64,000 bases of DNA from Rhexocercosporidium sp. MPI-PUGE-AT-0058 (Eukaryota; Ascomycota; Leotiomycetes; Helotiales): positions 1,364,001 through 1,428,000 of the forward strand of contig JAGTJL010000019.1 of assembly GCA_020746875.1 (NCBI GenBank), in the 5' to 3' direction. Below, in pieces: positions 46,026 to 58,399 of this stretch. A model generated the notes under the pieces. The model was not told the origin of the DNA. It ran no database searches and saw only the letters and a program-made list of their open reading frames with translations. The translations under genes were made by a program, and so were the position numbers. The first letter of the stretch is position 1; every line of letters starts with the position of its first letter.

Positions 46026-48975
46026 CAGTGTGGTCGATAGTTTTCTCGTTTTAGGCAAAACGGGAACGAACGGCCGTTCGTTTATATTAACCCGAAACAG
46101 ACTGGCGTCCGTTTTAGCGGCTCAAGACGGCCGTTAATTAGTTAAATCTTTAACGGAATAAGGTAGTTTTAACCCGTTTTAATATAATTCCCGCAAAGCC
46201 TCCCGCGATTAATGCTATGCCTTCTCTTACGAAAACCTTAAGGAATAAGAAAGATATTTAAGTATAAACTTTTATTAAACCTTAATATAAGTATATAAAA
46301 TTAAATTTAAATTTAAGTTATAATATAAATCTTTCATTTAGCGTATTATTTATAATTTTCCGCCTTATAATTATAAAAAAAAACAGAATTAAAGTTAAGT
46401 TACTCTTAACGCGATTCTTTTAAAGATATATAGCTTATAAAACTACTAAAATGCTTTCCTTAACTTAACGTCGACGTGCAAATAATAATATTAATAGCTT
46501 TAAAGGCCTGTTAACTCCTAAAAGACGTAGAAGCTATTAAGTGTATTTAAATTTCGCTCCGCTACTTGTAAAAGATAATATAATACCTTCAGTTCCTATT
46601 AATTTGGACTTAATAACTCGCAGAGCACTCTTAAAGCCTTTTAACCTTCCAGAACTTTTAATAAAAGGCCTTAAACGTTAAGCTTAAGTATTTTAGTATA
46701 TGCCGAGTAAGAATATTAACGAACGATACTATAATAAAGCTATAAGTAAGGAAATATGGCGCTATAGCTATTATAGAAAGGCGTATCGCATAAATAATAG
46801 CACAAGGTCTGCAGAAGACTATTTAACTACTTATAAACTAAAGAAAAGTAACCCTCGAGGTACAGCTATTACTTACAGCGATTTTACACGTTAATAGCCT
46901 CTTATAGCTGTTTTTAAACGTCAATTCGAGATAGGGGAAGAGTCTCGATTTAAGCGGCGTAATATGGGGTTAATTAACGGCAATTCCATCGATCCAGACA
47001 GGCTAAAGCTTTTTTACACTAAATATAATAAGCATTCTCACCTGTTTTTAATACTAATTCTCTGCAGATTTATCTTAGTTTGCTTTTAACCTTTACGACT
47101 CGTTAAAAGACAAGAATTCCGCGAATTCCTCGAATACCTTAACCCTAATATTACGTGCTAGCTCCCTCGGTCTTATTTTATAATTAGTATATAGGTTAAA
47201 CGGCAATTCAAAGTTCATAAGGTAAGAATCAAACATAACGTCAAAGAAGTTCTATTAAAAATATACGTCTCTTACAATATATGAACTTTAATAAATAGCC
47301 TTTTAATACTTATGGTTATCTTTTATTACGTCGAAGCCAACGGAAAAGTAAGGAAAACTATAATAAAAATAAAAAAGGTCTTTAATAATAAAACAGAAGA
47401 GAATCTAGCTATTATAATTATAAAAATAATCAAAGATTAAGAAATTTAAGAAATATTAAAGTATTTTATAATAAATAACGCGATAAATAACGACGTTATA
47501 ATAAGATATCTTATACTTAATATATTTACTGCTTTCTTTACGGCTTTTATTAATAATTTAAGTGAGATCTCCGTAAATCCTTTAGTATTCGATACGACTT
47601 TATCTCTTACAGATTACGTTATGCCGGCCATATTATTAACTTCTCTACGAAAGCCTTCTTATTTATTACCGACGATAAGACTATCGAATCTGCAGACAAC
47701 GAAGAAGTAACAAATCGGTAGTTATAATAGATTATAAAATAAATAAAGGAATAGCGTTAAAAAAGACCTCTTAAAAAGCTTTATAATTTCGTCGTTTTCG
47801 TTTAACGTAACACTTTACGTTTATAAAAGTTGCTTACTTTATCTGGAAATCGTTACTTATATAAAAATAACTTAACGCGTTAGAATTCTTAGTTTATAAT
47901 ATTAAAAGTTACGCTCTTATTATAAGACGTAATTAAAGAGTATTTTATAACTTATAAAAAAGTAAAAATTAAACGGGATTACCTGAACACAAAAGAATAA
48001 AGGATTTTAAGTAAGATTAAGAGCTTTTTAAGTATCCTCAAGTCATTTATTAAGTCTCTTAAAGGCTACGGAGCTTCTCTCGATCGAGTTCTCCTCTTAA
48101 TAGACTTTATACTTACTTATTTTAAGAAAGTAAAAAAGAAGTATAAAGATAACGTTAAAATATCTACTATAATTAATTCGGAGTAGCAGAAGATAGACAA
48201 ATATTACGGCAAAAGCGACGAATCTCCAGCTTACGCCGCGGCTCTCTTATTAAATCCCGCACGCAAATAATCGTATATTAAGTAATTCTGAAGGCTTTCT
48301 TAGCAAGAGAAAGCAAAGGCAGGCGTCAAGAAGCTCTAGGAGGACGAATATAAGCCAGAATCGACTATTCCGACTGCTCCGGCGCTTTATACACCTTCTA
48401 ATAACGAGTTCGAGCTCTGGCTGCGTCGAATCGATACGCCGACGTCTATTATAGACGAATATGACTAATATTGCAAGACGGAGTATGTTTACGGTTATAA
48501 CGACGCTCTTAATTAGTGGCTTAAGCCTGCGCAACGGAAATCCTTCCTAAACCTCTCTCGAATGGCTCTTAATATACTCTTTCTTCCGGCAATATCCTCT
48601 AATCCAGAACGCGCGTTTTCTGCGGCAAAAATCACTCTTTTAGATCGTCGAAATAAGATGGGCATACAAATGATTAAATATTTAAAGTGCTTGAAGTCGT
48701 GGACCGGTCTAATTAAGTAAGAGCTTGAAGTAAGAGATATAAAGGTTTAATAAAATACCATTCTAAGAAGGCCGGGTGTTAAAGAAGCAATTGGAGACGT
48801 AGTAAAGGCAATTTTATAAGTACGTTTGTCCGTCCGTTCTTAGCAACGACCCCGTTACGTTCGTTTAAATGCTTATAAAACGCACTATAATTCGTTCTTA
48901 ACTCTAAAAACGTCAGTTGGTTCAAGAGCCTCAAAACTACCCCGTTGAACGACCGTTCAATTATCGACTACATTG
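46026..48975 (+). mobile_element. hAT DNA transposon, full length (2,950 bp), with 8-bp target duplication
   Basis: Ends are CAGTGTGGTCGATAG and, inverted, CAATGTAGTCGATAA, differing only by G-to-A changes. CTTAAAGG lies immediately before (46,018-46,025) and after (48,976-48,983): the 8-bp duplication characteristic of hAT elements. It encodes a plus-strand transposase remnant. It is inserted into the antisense reading frame of Copia B. Confidence 0.95.
46650..48755 (+). pseudogene. hAT transposase remnant
   Basis: The plus-strand frame can be followed through RYYNKAISKEIWRYSYYRKA…RGTAITYSDFTR (46,700-46,894, open), FKRQFEIGEESRFKRRN-GLINGNSIDPDRLKLFY, the LP-S-STI and HVSCDLWTS-like region (degenerate), YVEANGK, RHLRYAGHI-N-like, LLLNPA (about 48,245), FELWLRRIDTP and the C-terminal dimerisation block with NPERAFSAAKITLLDRRNKM (about 48,600-48,660). 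Stops occur throughout, many in place of Trp/Gln. The Cys/His BED finger expected near the start is not visible. The 94-codon open frame on the opposite strand (48,250-48,534) is a shadow. Confidence 0.87.
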
Positions 48976-49165
48976 CTTAAAGGCCTTACTAGAGTTCTCT
49001 CGCCACGCGGCGATAAAGGCGGCGAAAAAGCGTTATTAAAGAGATTTTAATACGGAAGAAAATGAGGACGAGGCGGAAAAAGAAAATAATAAGCCTACGG
49101 CCGAATAAGAAATTACTTGCGCTAAGCGCCGTTGTCTTTGCCGCTTGTCGTTTTAAAGGCTTTAT

Positions 49166-52100
49166 TTTAGATTAGCTTTATAATTAGCTTTTTATAATAA
49201 TATTTTCTTTATACTTTTATACGGGAGTAGCCCCTTATAATAAAACCGGCAGTTAAGTCCTTATTAAAGTGTTATTATAAAACCGCTCGTTAATACTTTA
49301 AATTAAAGGATAAATAAAGAATTTAATTACCGTTTTTTATCTCGTAAACTAAAAGTAATATGAAATATAATATAAAAAAAACGTGAATATATAAAAGAAA
49401 TTAAGAATTAAAGAAAACTATTACTTTTTAAAATAATACTGGAATTAATTTAAATCGCCTTTAGTTAGCTTTTAGATTTAACTCTTTATTTTAATAATAA
49501 GAGAATTTAAATTAATTAACTCCTAAAGAGCCTTGTTTGAATTTGCTTTAGTTATTACATTAATAGGATTGCGAGCTCTATCGATCTATCTTATCTCCGT
49601 TAACTCTTTACGTTTGTACGATTATTAAATAGTTATTATATTAATTATTAAACGTTTTTCCTTTATTATGCCGAGTTTGACGATGTATTCGTGTAGCAAA
49701 AGAAAGTCTATATAAACGACGGTAAAAAGGCGTAGAAGGCCGAGCTTATTAATTATTATAGCGACGGTAGTTAATATAAAAATAAATATATTAATATTTA
49801 TTATTATAGCGTAAAGCTCGGAAGTAAGAATAATACGTATTACTTTCTTATACTTTATTAAGCTGGCGTAAATAATATTATTACGGAATATAAACTCTAA
49901 GTTCTCTTTTATTTCGGTACCGATTAGTATTAAAAACCCGATTTATAAGCTTAAGTCTTTATTATTAATAAAAGAGCCGTTAATAAAGGCGTATACTTTA
50001 GCGGACCGTAAATTAATAAGTATATACCGCAGGCCTTTCTTTTAATTATTTATTTATTATTAAAGACGTAGATTTAAGGCCTTAGTTTTTTTTATAAACG
50101 GATTTTAGTATTATATTATAACGGAAAAATTAAACGTAGCCTTTAATTAATATATTATCGTAATATATATTCTGCGAGTGCGTTGTTTTTAATAGGCCTT
50201 TTTATAATTTTTTTACTTAACGTTAACGACTTTTAGTCTTATTTTTTATTCCTTTTGAAATATATAAAAATCGTTTCCTTTTATAATAATAATATAATTA
50301 TTAAACGTGACCGATTCGGAGGGGTTAAAGACTTATATTAACTTAGTTAAGAAACCGACTTTTGTGATCTGTTTTTATTCCGTCTTTAAAAACTTACTGT
50401 TTTTTAAAATAAGAATATTATCCGTTTATATTTTAATTAGTTTAAAATGGGGGTTTTATTACGTAAATATTAATAAATAGGAGTTAAACGTAAAGGTTTT
50501 TATTTATAAGTTCTTTTAATAGTATTTATAATACGTATTAAATTAATAATTCTTTAATTTTAAAATATTATATAACGGGAGTATTACTATAAATACCGTT
50601 TTATAAGGAAACTCGTTCGCAATTTCTATCAGTGGCCACGTAAAAATCTTCCGAAAAAGCTTAGTATTAACTTATATATATACTTAAGTAATATTACGGA
50701 TCGCTAAGGTCGATTTAATATTGTTTCTTATCTATTTTAACATTTTAATAAAGGCCGCTAAATAAATAAAGAATCGTTAATTAATTCGTTAAATTATTAA
50801 TAATTATATTAAGATATTTTTTTTCCTTTTATTATTAAAATATATAATTATTAGCTTTGACTTTTCTTATAGTATAAGAGTCTCCTTATCTTTAATTTCG
50901 TTTATTATACGTGACTTAAATATTCGATAGCCTTTAAGTCGTGAGTCGCTTTAATCGATTAATATAAAGATACCTCTTTTTATAAGTGCTTTATATTCTG
51001 TCCTTCGGGATTATTAAAATAATAGACTTAACGTCTTAATCTTGCCTTTAATTCATAGTTTAATAGCGAGCTCTTAGTCTTTAGTTTCTTTTTTTATAAG
51101 AAACGCTTTTATATTAAAATCGTCGTTAAATACTTAAATTCCTAAAATTAATTATATAAAAAGTAATTTAATTACGATTCAGTAGGTTTTCGGTGTCGTC
51201 TTAAATAAGTTATTAACTCGTAATCCCGGCTCATAAGACTCCTTTAGTAAATTTTCTTTTTGAAGTTTAACGTTTAATATATTTATTTTAAATAAACGTA
51301 TAAAAGTTAATTTAAAGGTTTTAATTTTATTGCTGTTTATTTTAATTTTATACGTTTTTCTTTTTATTCTTAGGAAATTATACGGGCCTTTTTACTTCTT
51401 CTTTTTTCTATATATTATAACTTAATCTTTAATTTAAAGGTTATGTATATGAGTTATTATAGAACCGTTGCGCGTCTTTAGCGCGTCATTTATTTGCCGG
51501 CTAGCCTAAATCTTACGAATCTCTTTTATGGCTTTTTTAATAATAATAGCGTGTTATTTAATAAACGGATTTAATAAGTCTATTTTAATTAATTTAAAAT
51601 AAGCGTCGAAAATAAATAATATAAGGATAAGGCCTTAGGGACCCGTTATATTATTAACTGCCTTTATAATTATTTATAATTTGTCCTCGTCGTTTAATTC
51701 CGGGTGCTCTTCCGTGACGATTTTATACGCTCGGTAAAAGGGGCGGTAGAATCGTTTTACTTTTTTAATAAAATAATATACTTTTATAAGCACGAGTTTC
51801 GGCGTTATCTTTATTAATTTTAAAGAGCTCTTAAACTCTTTTAAGTTAAAATTAGTCCCGTAATCGTAAATTATATAATTAAAAGGGCCGAGGTAAGTGT
51901 TTATTTATGTCGATTTAAGTGCGTTAAATACAGACCGAGCCGTAGCCGATTCGGTGGCCTTTCAGAGTAATTTTACTTAATTAAACCCCGTGCTTTTGTC
52001 GATTATATAAAGGACTTATTTAGCCCTTAATTAAATTATATTAACGTAGATTATATAATTAAAGTTAACGTCGTCTTTTAATTTAAATTTAAACCTTTAT

Positions 52101-52926
52101 AAAGCTTTTTTATGCCTTTAATAATACTCATATAGTTCTCTAACCTTTCTTATTATTTTAAAATCAAGATTATAGCCGGCTTAGTTTAATAAGAGCTTTA
52201 AGCGCGCTACCGTAAGGTGGCCAAACCGCTTATAGAGTCGTTTAATCTTCGTCTTTGTAAAGTAATACGTGTTAATCGTTCTTGTTAAAGAGTCAAGAAG
52301 TTAATTATAGCAATTTAAAAGAAGCTACGCATAACTTTTTTTCCGAATAATTAAGTGTTTCTTTTTGCCTTAGATTAACACGTTGCGGAGGTTATTATAT
52401 TATATATTAAGCTTATTCAGTTATTATAAATAAATTAAAAACGGTATATCCGCGTCTACGATTGTGAATTCCATCTTATTAATAAGAGTATTAATTATTA
52501 TAACTTTAAGGGAAGGTCTCGAACCGGCACCGAATGTAATCCGACTCGTTCTTATTTAATTTATATTAAATTTAATATTTTGAATTTATTATAACGCCCG
52601 CAGCTAGTTGATGTCGCCGGTATTTTTATTAAACGCTCTTATATTAATTAATAGACTTTAAAAGAATTTATTAATTTATTATATTATATATACCTTAAAA
52701 GCAATAAGTTTTATAATTATAGCCTTTAAAATATGAATTGCTTTTCATTTTTTAAGTTATTAAAGTACTTCTCGTACGTTATATTTCTTTTTATTTATTA
52801 TGAATATAATTATATAAAGTGCTAAGCCGTCGCTTTCTTTACTCACGTTTAAGTCGTCTGAATTAATAATAGAATCGATTTCCGACGACAATTCTAGCTT
52901 ATAATAACTATTATGGTTTTTAAAAA
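49166..52926 (-). pseudogene. Copia B pol remnant
   Basis: Minus strand, high to low: KRLYKRFGHLTVARL (GAG_pre-integrase, about 52,205-52,260), then integrase YLGPFNYIIYDYGTNFN…EFKSSLKLI (about 51,840-51,910), ITPKLVLIK-YYFI-KVKRFYRPFYRAYKIVTEEHPELNDED (about 51,680-51,800) and the AVNNITGP…A-PR-like end. Farther left, IVILPLYN-LKLKN (about 50,540-50,600) may be the RT 'MPPGY…LKLKKALYGL' box, but it is badly degraded. Many stops. The integrase match to fungal Copia elements is strong; RT and RNase H are inferred from order. Confidence 0.7.
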
Positions 52927-53239
52927 TGTTAGATTTCACTTCGGTAACTCGTGCCGATTCTACCCTAGAATAGCCGAAGGAGTTTCCACTGCTTACGCGG
53001 CCCGGAAATTACCTTCGTATTCCGGGAAATTACGCTCGTATTCAATTACGTAGCTCGTATAGGCTACGTAATCAGTTACGTAGTCGTAGAAGCTTCTAGA
53101 GAAGCTATTATTTTGTATATAACTACTTAAGAGCTCTTTTAACTCTTTAAGTAAGCAAGCAATCAATTCTATTTTGTCTTTGATCACGTGTCCTCACCTA
53201 CTGCGCTTCCTCTTCCTGATTGGCTCGCCTATTCTCACA
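52927..53239 (+). mobile_element. Solo LTR of Copia family C, inserted in Copia B
   Basis: 313 bp from TGTTAGATTTC to ATTCTCACA, the exact reverse complement orientation of 14,804-15,116 and nearly identical to it. A-runs on both sides (AAAAA at 52,922-52,926 and from 53,240) allow a 5-bp duplication. The near-identity to the C2 LTR indicates a recent insertion that lost its body by LTR recombination. Confidence 0.9.
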
Positions 53240-54950
53240 AAAAAAAGTCTAAATCCTATTTAAATCGGAACCGTTCTTCTTTATATATATTAAATATATT
53301 TTAAAAAAAGAATCGTTAACTTTAAGGCCTTTTGCCTTTCGATTTGCAAAGTATCTTACCTTAAAAATAGCTCTTTCTTTATTTATATAACGACTATTAT
53401 AGCAATTCAATTTCTTATAAATAATACAGCCGGAATAGCTAGGTTTTAGCTTAAATTTGTCTCCGCGTCTATTTTTAAACAAGTACTTAATCTTTCGGTT
53501 TAAGTAATACGCGTTATTCTTTACGACGTGGTTTTTATATCGATTTAGGCCTATTTTAAAATGCTTATAGCGTTAATTTAAGCTATGCGTTACCTTCACG
53601 CCAACCGCGTTCCGTAAGCTATTTATAAGAGTAAGGAAAGTTAAAGGCGCGTTAAAAAGTGCTATTTTAAAAAAAGGATTACTTAATATTCCCTAAATCA
53701 TCTTATTACATAACGTTTAATTATTCTTAAGACTTAATTATATATATTATAATTCCTTAGCAAAGTTCTCCAATTAAGTTAATACTAACTTACTGCGTTA
53801 ATAATCGGCTTTCTAAAAATCCTCAAATTTAAAGTTAAACCATCGGCTAAAAAATCGCTAAGCTCGCTCTTTTATCTCAAAGTGATTACGTATAGCTTAT
53901 ATTAATTAATTAAACGTATACCTTTTGTTTTATAAGTAATAGTAATAATACGTGCTCGCTTTGTCTCGTATTATAAAAGGAAAAGCTCTCTTTTAAATTA
54001 TTTTAAAAACTTTAACGCGTTAATAAAGGTTAATAAAGATATATAACTTCTCGTCCAAATAGTCCTTCGTCTTATTATATTAGAGCTCTTTAATATATAT
54101 TTTCAATAACGTCGTTAAAGACTTAGTTTGGGATTTTAAAAGGGGTTTTATAATAAACTAAAAAGGGGGGTCCAAATTCTTATCGTTATTTATTAATTCC
54201 GAGGTTATCTTAAATAGTAATACTAACTCGTTTCTTAAAATAAGTAAAAGTATTAGAGTTAAGTTTAGAAGTAGAGTATTATTTAGTCTTTATTAAAGTA
54301 AACCTTTTATAAAGCCAAGGGTAAGAAATAGCGATTCCTTCTTTACTTTTATAAGCGCCGGAGGAGTTATATTATATAAATCCTTTTCCGTATTAATTAT
54401 TATAATATATTATAAAGTCGTAACGTCTTAAGTACTCCGTAGCGTATACGTCTTTTAGCTTAGAGTTAATATTTTAACTTTTGGCGTTCGTAAAACTAGT
54501 CGTATTAATTTAAAACTCTTAATTTGCCCGTCTTATAACTGTAGCTCGTCTTATATATATTCCGGTATAAATTTAAGATATAATTAAGCTTAGTCCCGAA
54601 GCTAGTCTTGCGGCCACTTATTATATAATGCCTAAAGTATTACGTATAACGCTTTAACGGTCTCTGTCCTCTTTAACCGTTCGACGTAGATTTTATAGAA
54701 TTTAAGAGCGTTATAAAGATAAAGTCTCTTTTATTTATTAATTATTTTAAATTAATCGACTGTCTATTCGCTAAAAAACTCGTAAAAATCTTAAAAAAGG
54801 AATTTTCTCTTAACTTATTTATTATAAAAGTCTTTACGGAAGTCTTTTAAGTACTTCGTTAAGTCCGCGAGGAATTCGTTTATCGATTAAGTCTTTAAGG
54901 CTTAAAGTATAATATTTATCTTGTTCTCTTTTTCGTTATTTGCCGGAATT
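53240..54950 (-). pseudogene. Copia B gag remnant with zinc knuckle
   Basis: The 77-codon minus-strand open frame at 53,249-53,482 contains CIIYKKLNCYNSRYINKERA, matching the Copia knuckle CFVCKK-NC-S.KHT-EER with one Cys changed to Tyr. Further right the frame is AT-rich and broken, in the place where gag is expected before the 5' LTR at 55,298. The solo C LTR separates this from pol. Confidence 0.6.
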
Positions 54951-55297
54951 AATTCTCTTACTTTTAATATAATTTCCGTAACAGTGCTGTTTCGGTATAG
55001 TTTCGGTAAGTTTATGGAAATAAAGTCTTATATTAAGAGGGTCTGTGTTAACTTAATAGTTATTAAAGAGTAATTATTATATTAAAGTTAATGTTTAATA
55101 ATATCGTTAAAATACTCGGCTTTTTATAACGTCCAAAAGCTGAGAAGATTCTCCTTTTTAATTAATTTAAATATAAAAGTAAAGCTAAAGCGTTAAGATC
55201 TTAACTTCTCGCGCTATCTGTGATTTTAACTCTTTAATATTATAACTTTGCCGTTTTGTAGTACTTTAAGTAAATCATTAATTAATATCGATATAAT

Positions 55298-55489
55298 TAT
55301 ACCGAAACATATAATAACGAAGTCACTTAAATAAATATTAATATTATTAAGTAATTTTAAAGGTATTATAAAGTGTGTTCTTTTAAAATAAGAGTAAAGC
55401 TCTTTATATACCGGTCCGGAACCCTACCGAAACCCCACCGTTTCGGCCCTAAGCTAGAGTTCTATATTAATAAGAATCCCTACGGACCA
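55298..55489 (-). repeat. 5' LTR of Copia B (192 bp)
   Basis: Direct repeat of 44,796-44,987 with the same length; ends TATACCG…CGGACCA. Followed by target copy ATAAT. Confidence 0.82.
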
Positions 55490-56668
55490 ATAATTATAGA
55501 CTTAAATAACGGAGAAGCGTTTAACGTATAATTAAAAAGAATACTTAATGATTTTAATTACTTAAGAGCTCCTTTTTTTACGAGAATTTCTTAATTTAAT
55601 AAACTTAACGGTTATTATTAAAAAGAAGACGATTAAGACGAATCCGAACCCGACTAAAATACCCCTTAGGGATTATAACTCGAAGATAATATATAACTAA
55701 AAAGTAAAGAATTAGCGAGACGCTCTCTTACTGAACGAAACTTAAGCACCTTATAAAGTAAAGAATATTAATCCTTTCCGTAGAACTCTTACGGCGAATC
55801 CCTTCGTTTATTATAATAATCTCGACACTCCCGAGAATTCTAAATAATTATTAAAGCATAATTAAAAGAGATTAAATGCTTAAGAGAAATAAATTAAAAT
55901 ATAATAATTAAGATTTAAGCTATAAAGTAATAATAATTAACCGAGGCACTAATAGCGGAAGGCTACTTTAAATTACTCCCTGCCACATATAAAGCTCTGC
56001 CTTATTTTATTATAGCTTATTAATTAATAAGAAGAGGTCTTTCTCCTAGCCTTTAAAGACCGCCTGTTTTTTTAAACTCTATATTATATACTAGTTTTAA
56101 CGTAGCGCTTCTTAATTAAGGTTAATAATTAGCTTTTTTATATTTTACGCTCGGAGTTATACTCGAATATTTTGCCCGTTTTAAAGATAGGCCAAGGGCT
56201 AAGGCCCCCTTTACGTTTATATTATCGAAAGATGACTTACGATTTTAAATCTTAAAAATAAAGGACTATATAATAATTAAAGGTATTATAAACTTGAGTT
56301 TATAAGCGGCTATAATAAAAGATTACTTTTACGCGATTATTAAAAAGCGTATTTAATACGCTTAATTGAACGGTGCTTTATAGGAAGTAATAAAATACTT
56401 ATACTGGCTTTTTTTCAAGAAATAACTATTCTCGGAATATAATATTTAAACTTTAGTAATTAAAGTAGACGTTAAAATAACTAAAATCCGGATGTTCGAT
56501 AATTAATTAATTTAAGATTTTAATAACTTCTTTAAAGGCTTATTATAAAATGTCTTTTAATATCACGAGCTTTTAATAGTTTTAACTAATTACCGTAATA
56601 AGCTTACTTAGCCAATCTTTAAAAGAATTTATAACGCTTGCGGAGGCATTCTGCCCGTTATATACTTA
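55490..56668. other. RIP-degraded coding-like DNA between Copia B and A3, unresolved
   Basis: A plus-strand frame gives stretches that look protein-like between stops (for example LLN-G-QLAFLYFTLGVILEYFARFKDRPRAKAPFTF near 56,100-56,210), ending with CGGILPVIYL directly at the A3 LTR. This may be an old transposon gag or a degraded gene into which A3 and B inserted. I do not recognise it. Confidence 0.4.
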
Positions 56669-56852
56669 TGTGGTGTAAAAGTAAATCAAAGCACTGTGAG
56701 CAGTTGTAATTGAATTGAAGTGATTAATTATTATTTTAAAAGCTTTAAGTATTAAAAGAAAACAGTTATTCTCCTGAAGGCGGTCTACAGTAGTAGAACC
56801 TAATTAGGTCACGTGTAGTGCTAAGAGAGCAGCTGCTCGTGCTTATACGATA
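56669..56852 (-). repeat. 3' LTR of Copia A3 (184 bp)
   Basis: Same length and ends as the solo LTR at 38,229-38,412. It contains CACGTG and GGCGGTCTACAGTAG-like sequence shared by all family A LTRs. Confidence 0.9.
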
Positions 56853-57289
56853 TACTCCTTAGGTAATTGACAGTAATAAGTTACTATTATTGTAATTAGC
56901 TGTATTAAGCGAGAGTAAATAATAAAAAAGAATTAAGTAAATAAATTCACTTATATGCGGTAATTAGGCAAACAACTTAACTATATAAATTAACGATTTT
57001 CTTATTAAACCTGAATCTATAAATACTCGTCAACTCACAGATCGACTGCTCTAGATTTATTACTTAATTAATTTATTAATTAATTAATTAATTAACTGCT
57101 TCTTTCGATATTATAAGTGTCTCTAAGCGCTCCGCCAGAATTGTTATAGCAGAACGACGATCTATTCGCTAAAGCAAAGTAAGTAGCTCGATTTTCAATT
57201 TATTAGTTTCGATTTATTAATTAAAAATCGACTTAATTAAGAATTAATTAATTAAAAAATAATCGCTGATTTATAATAAGTTAAAGCTA

Positions 57290-58185
57290 TTATTAATAAT
57301 AAGAAGAAAATCGTCGCTAAGGCACGATTATCGGCTGCTCCTGTTCCCGCTCCCGCTCCTCGCCGTGCTACTACTACTTCCCGGGCTTTAAAGCAATTAA
57401 TAAGTGCTTATATAATAATTTATTTAAGTTATATTAATAGCGCTTTTTAAATAAAAAGTAGCAGTTAATATTATAATATTATTAAAAAGGATATTCGCTG
57501 CTTTACTTACTCGTCCGGCTATAAGTACGTAATTACTCTTGCTATTACTTAGGCTCCTTTCCTATTATAATACGTTAAAGAATAAAACTGGCAAAAAGGT
57601 AAGTCGATTTAGTTACTTTTTTTTTGCTTTTTAATTTATTATTAATTTTTTTAAGAGCTAGAGTAATTTAGAATCCCGGTCCGTGCCGCCTTTACGGGTA
57701 ATAATATTAATAAAATTACTATTACTGGCGTTATTATTAGTTTTAGTAGTAGAGTTGCTTTAAGAGTTATTAATGAATTCGGAAGTAATAATAAAGATAA
57801 TAATAATAAAGAGAACGGTAAGTTATTTATTTATTTTTAAAAATTAAATTAATTTAATTAATTTCTTAAAAAAGAAAAAGAGCTTTTAATTGCTTTTATA
57901 ACTTATATTTATATTATTAAAGAAAAGATTACTGCCGCTGCGGGTGCTTTCTGTATTAAGAAAGGTAGTAAGAGAGTAATTAATTATCTTACTGCTATTA
58001 TTATTATTAAAGCTGCTCGCGCTTATAGTCTTAACTCTAGTATTCTGGTCTTTTAGGCTATGTCTACTTATAAAGTTATTTTTACTCTTAAATAAGAAGC
58101 TTAAGCTGCTCGCGTTAAGGAGCTAGTTAGTGTAATAACTAGTATTTTAGGCGAGCTAGTTCGGGAGGTTTTAGGCCTTTTATCT
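57290..58185 (+). pseudogene. Antisense Cys-containing, apparently spliced frame of Copia A3
   Basis: Plus strand, opposite to A3 gag-pol. Segment 1 (about 57,300-57,598): KKKIVAKARLSAAPVPAPAP, TSRALKQLISAYIIIYLSY, then IKKDIRCFTYSSGYKYVITL and …KEWNWQKG-like. A GTAAGT donor (57,599) and a T-rich tract before AG bound a short intron. Segment 2: IPVRAAFTGNNINKITITG, VALRVINEFGSNNKDNNNKE, then a second GTAAGT donor (57,818). Segment 3: KEKELLIAFITYIYIIKEK, AAAGAFCIKKGSKRVINYL, …ELVREVLGLLSF, then no further pattern. A few stops interrupt it. The same blocks occur in A1 with different silent and RIP changes. Unrecognised family. Confidence 0.55.
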
Positions 58186-58399
58186 TTTAATAAATGAGCT
58201 GCTTTTTTGTTTTTTAAAGCTTAAGAACCTTTTATTTTTTAAGTATTCTTTTATATTTTAAAAATTAAAGCTTATGTTTACTTTTAAATTAAAGAATTAT
58301 TAAAAGTAATTAATTCTTTAAGATATAATAATTTATACTCCTAAGCTTAATTAATTTTTAATAAGATAAAATTATAAATAAAACTTTATAAAAGAGAAT

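Larger units (their letters stand above)
45540..49165 (+). pseudogene. Antisense Cys-containing reading frame of Copia B, split by hAT
   Basis: On the plus strand, opposite to Copia B gag-pol and beside its 3' LTR, a frame reads RMCCLRCARLMTTISSY, …KKRKKCAYYI and IYKGSVFNI (about 45,548-45,750). After a GTAAGT donor it continues with EFFTFSAAVIIKN, ATEIDFIYLIALAEALKTEK and a KETRILRGKVFNLL helix. At 46,025 it is cut by the hAT element and resumes at 48,976 with SRHAAIKAAKKRY, DFNTEENEDEAEKEN and a basic C-terminal tail. The C-x2-C…C-x-Y pattern looks like a degraded zinc-binding site. Position, orientation and a Cys-rich start match the antisense frame of family A, though I could not align them residue by residue. 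Family unknown; the present copy is broken. Confidence 0.5.

Noticed and set aside
48250..48534. 94-codon minus-strand open frame
   Set aside because: Antisense shadow of the hAT transposase.
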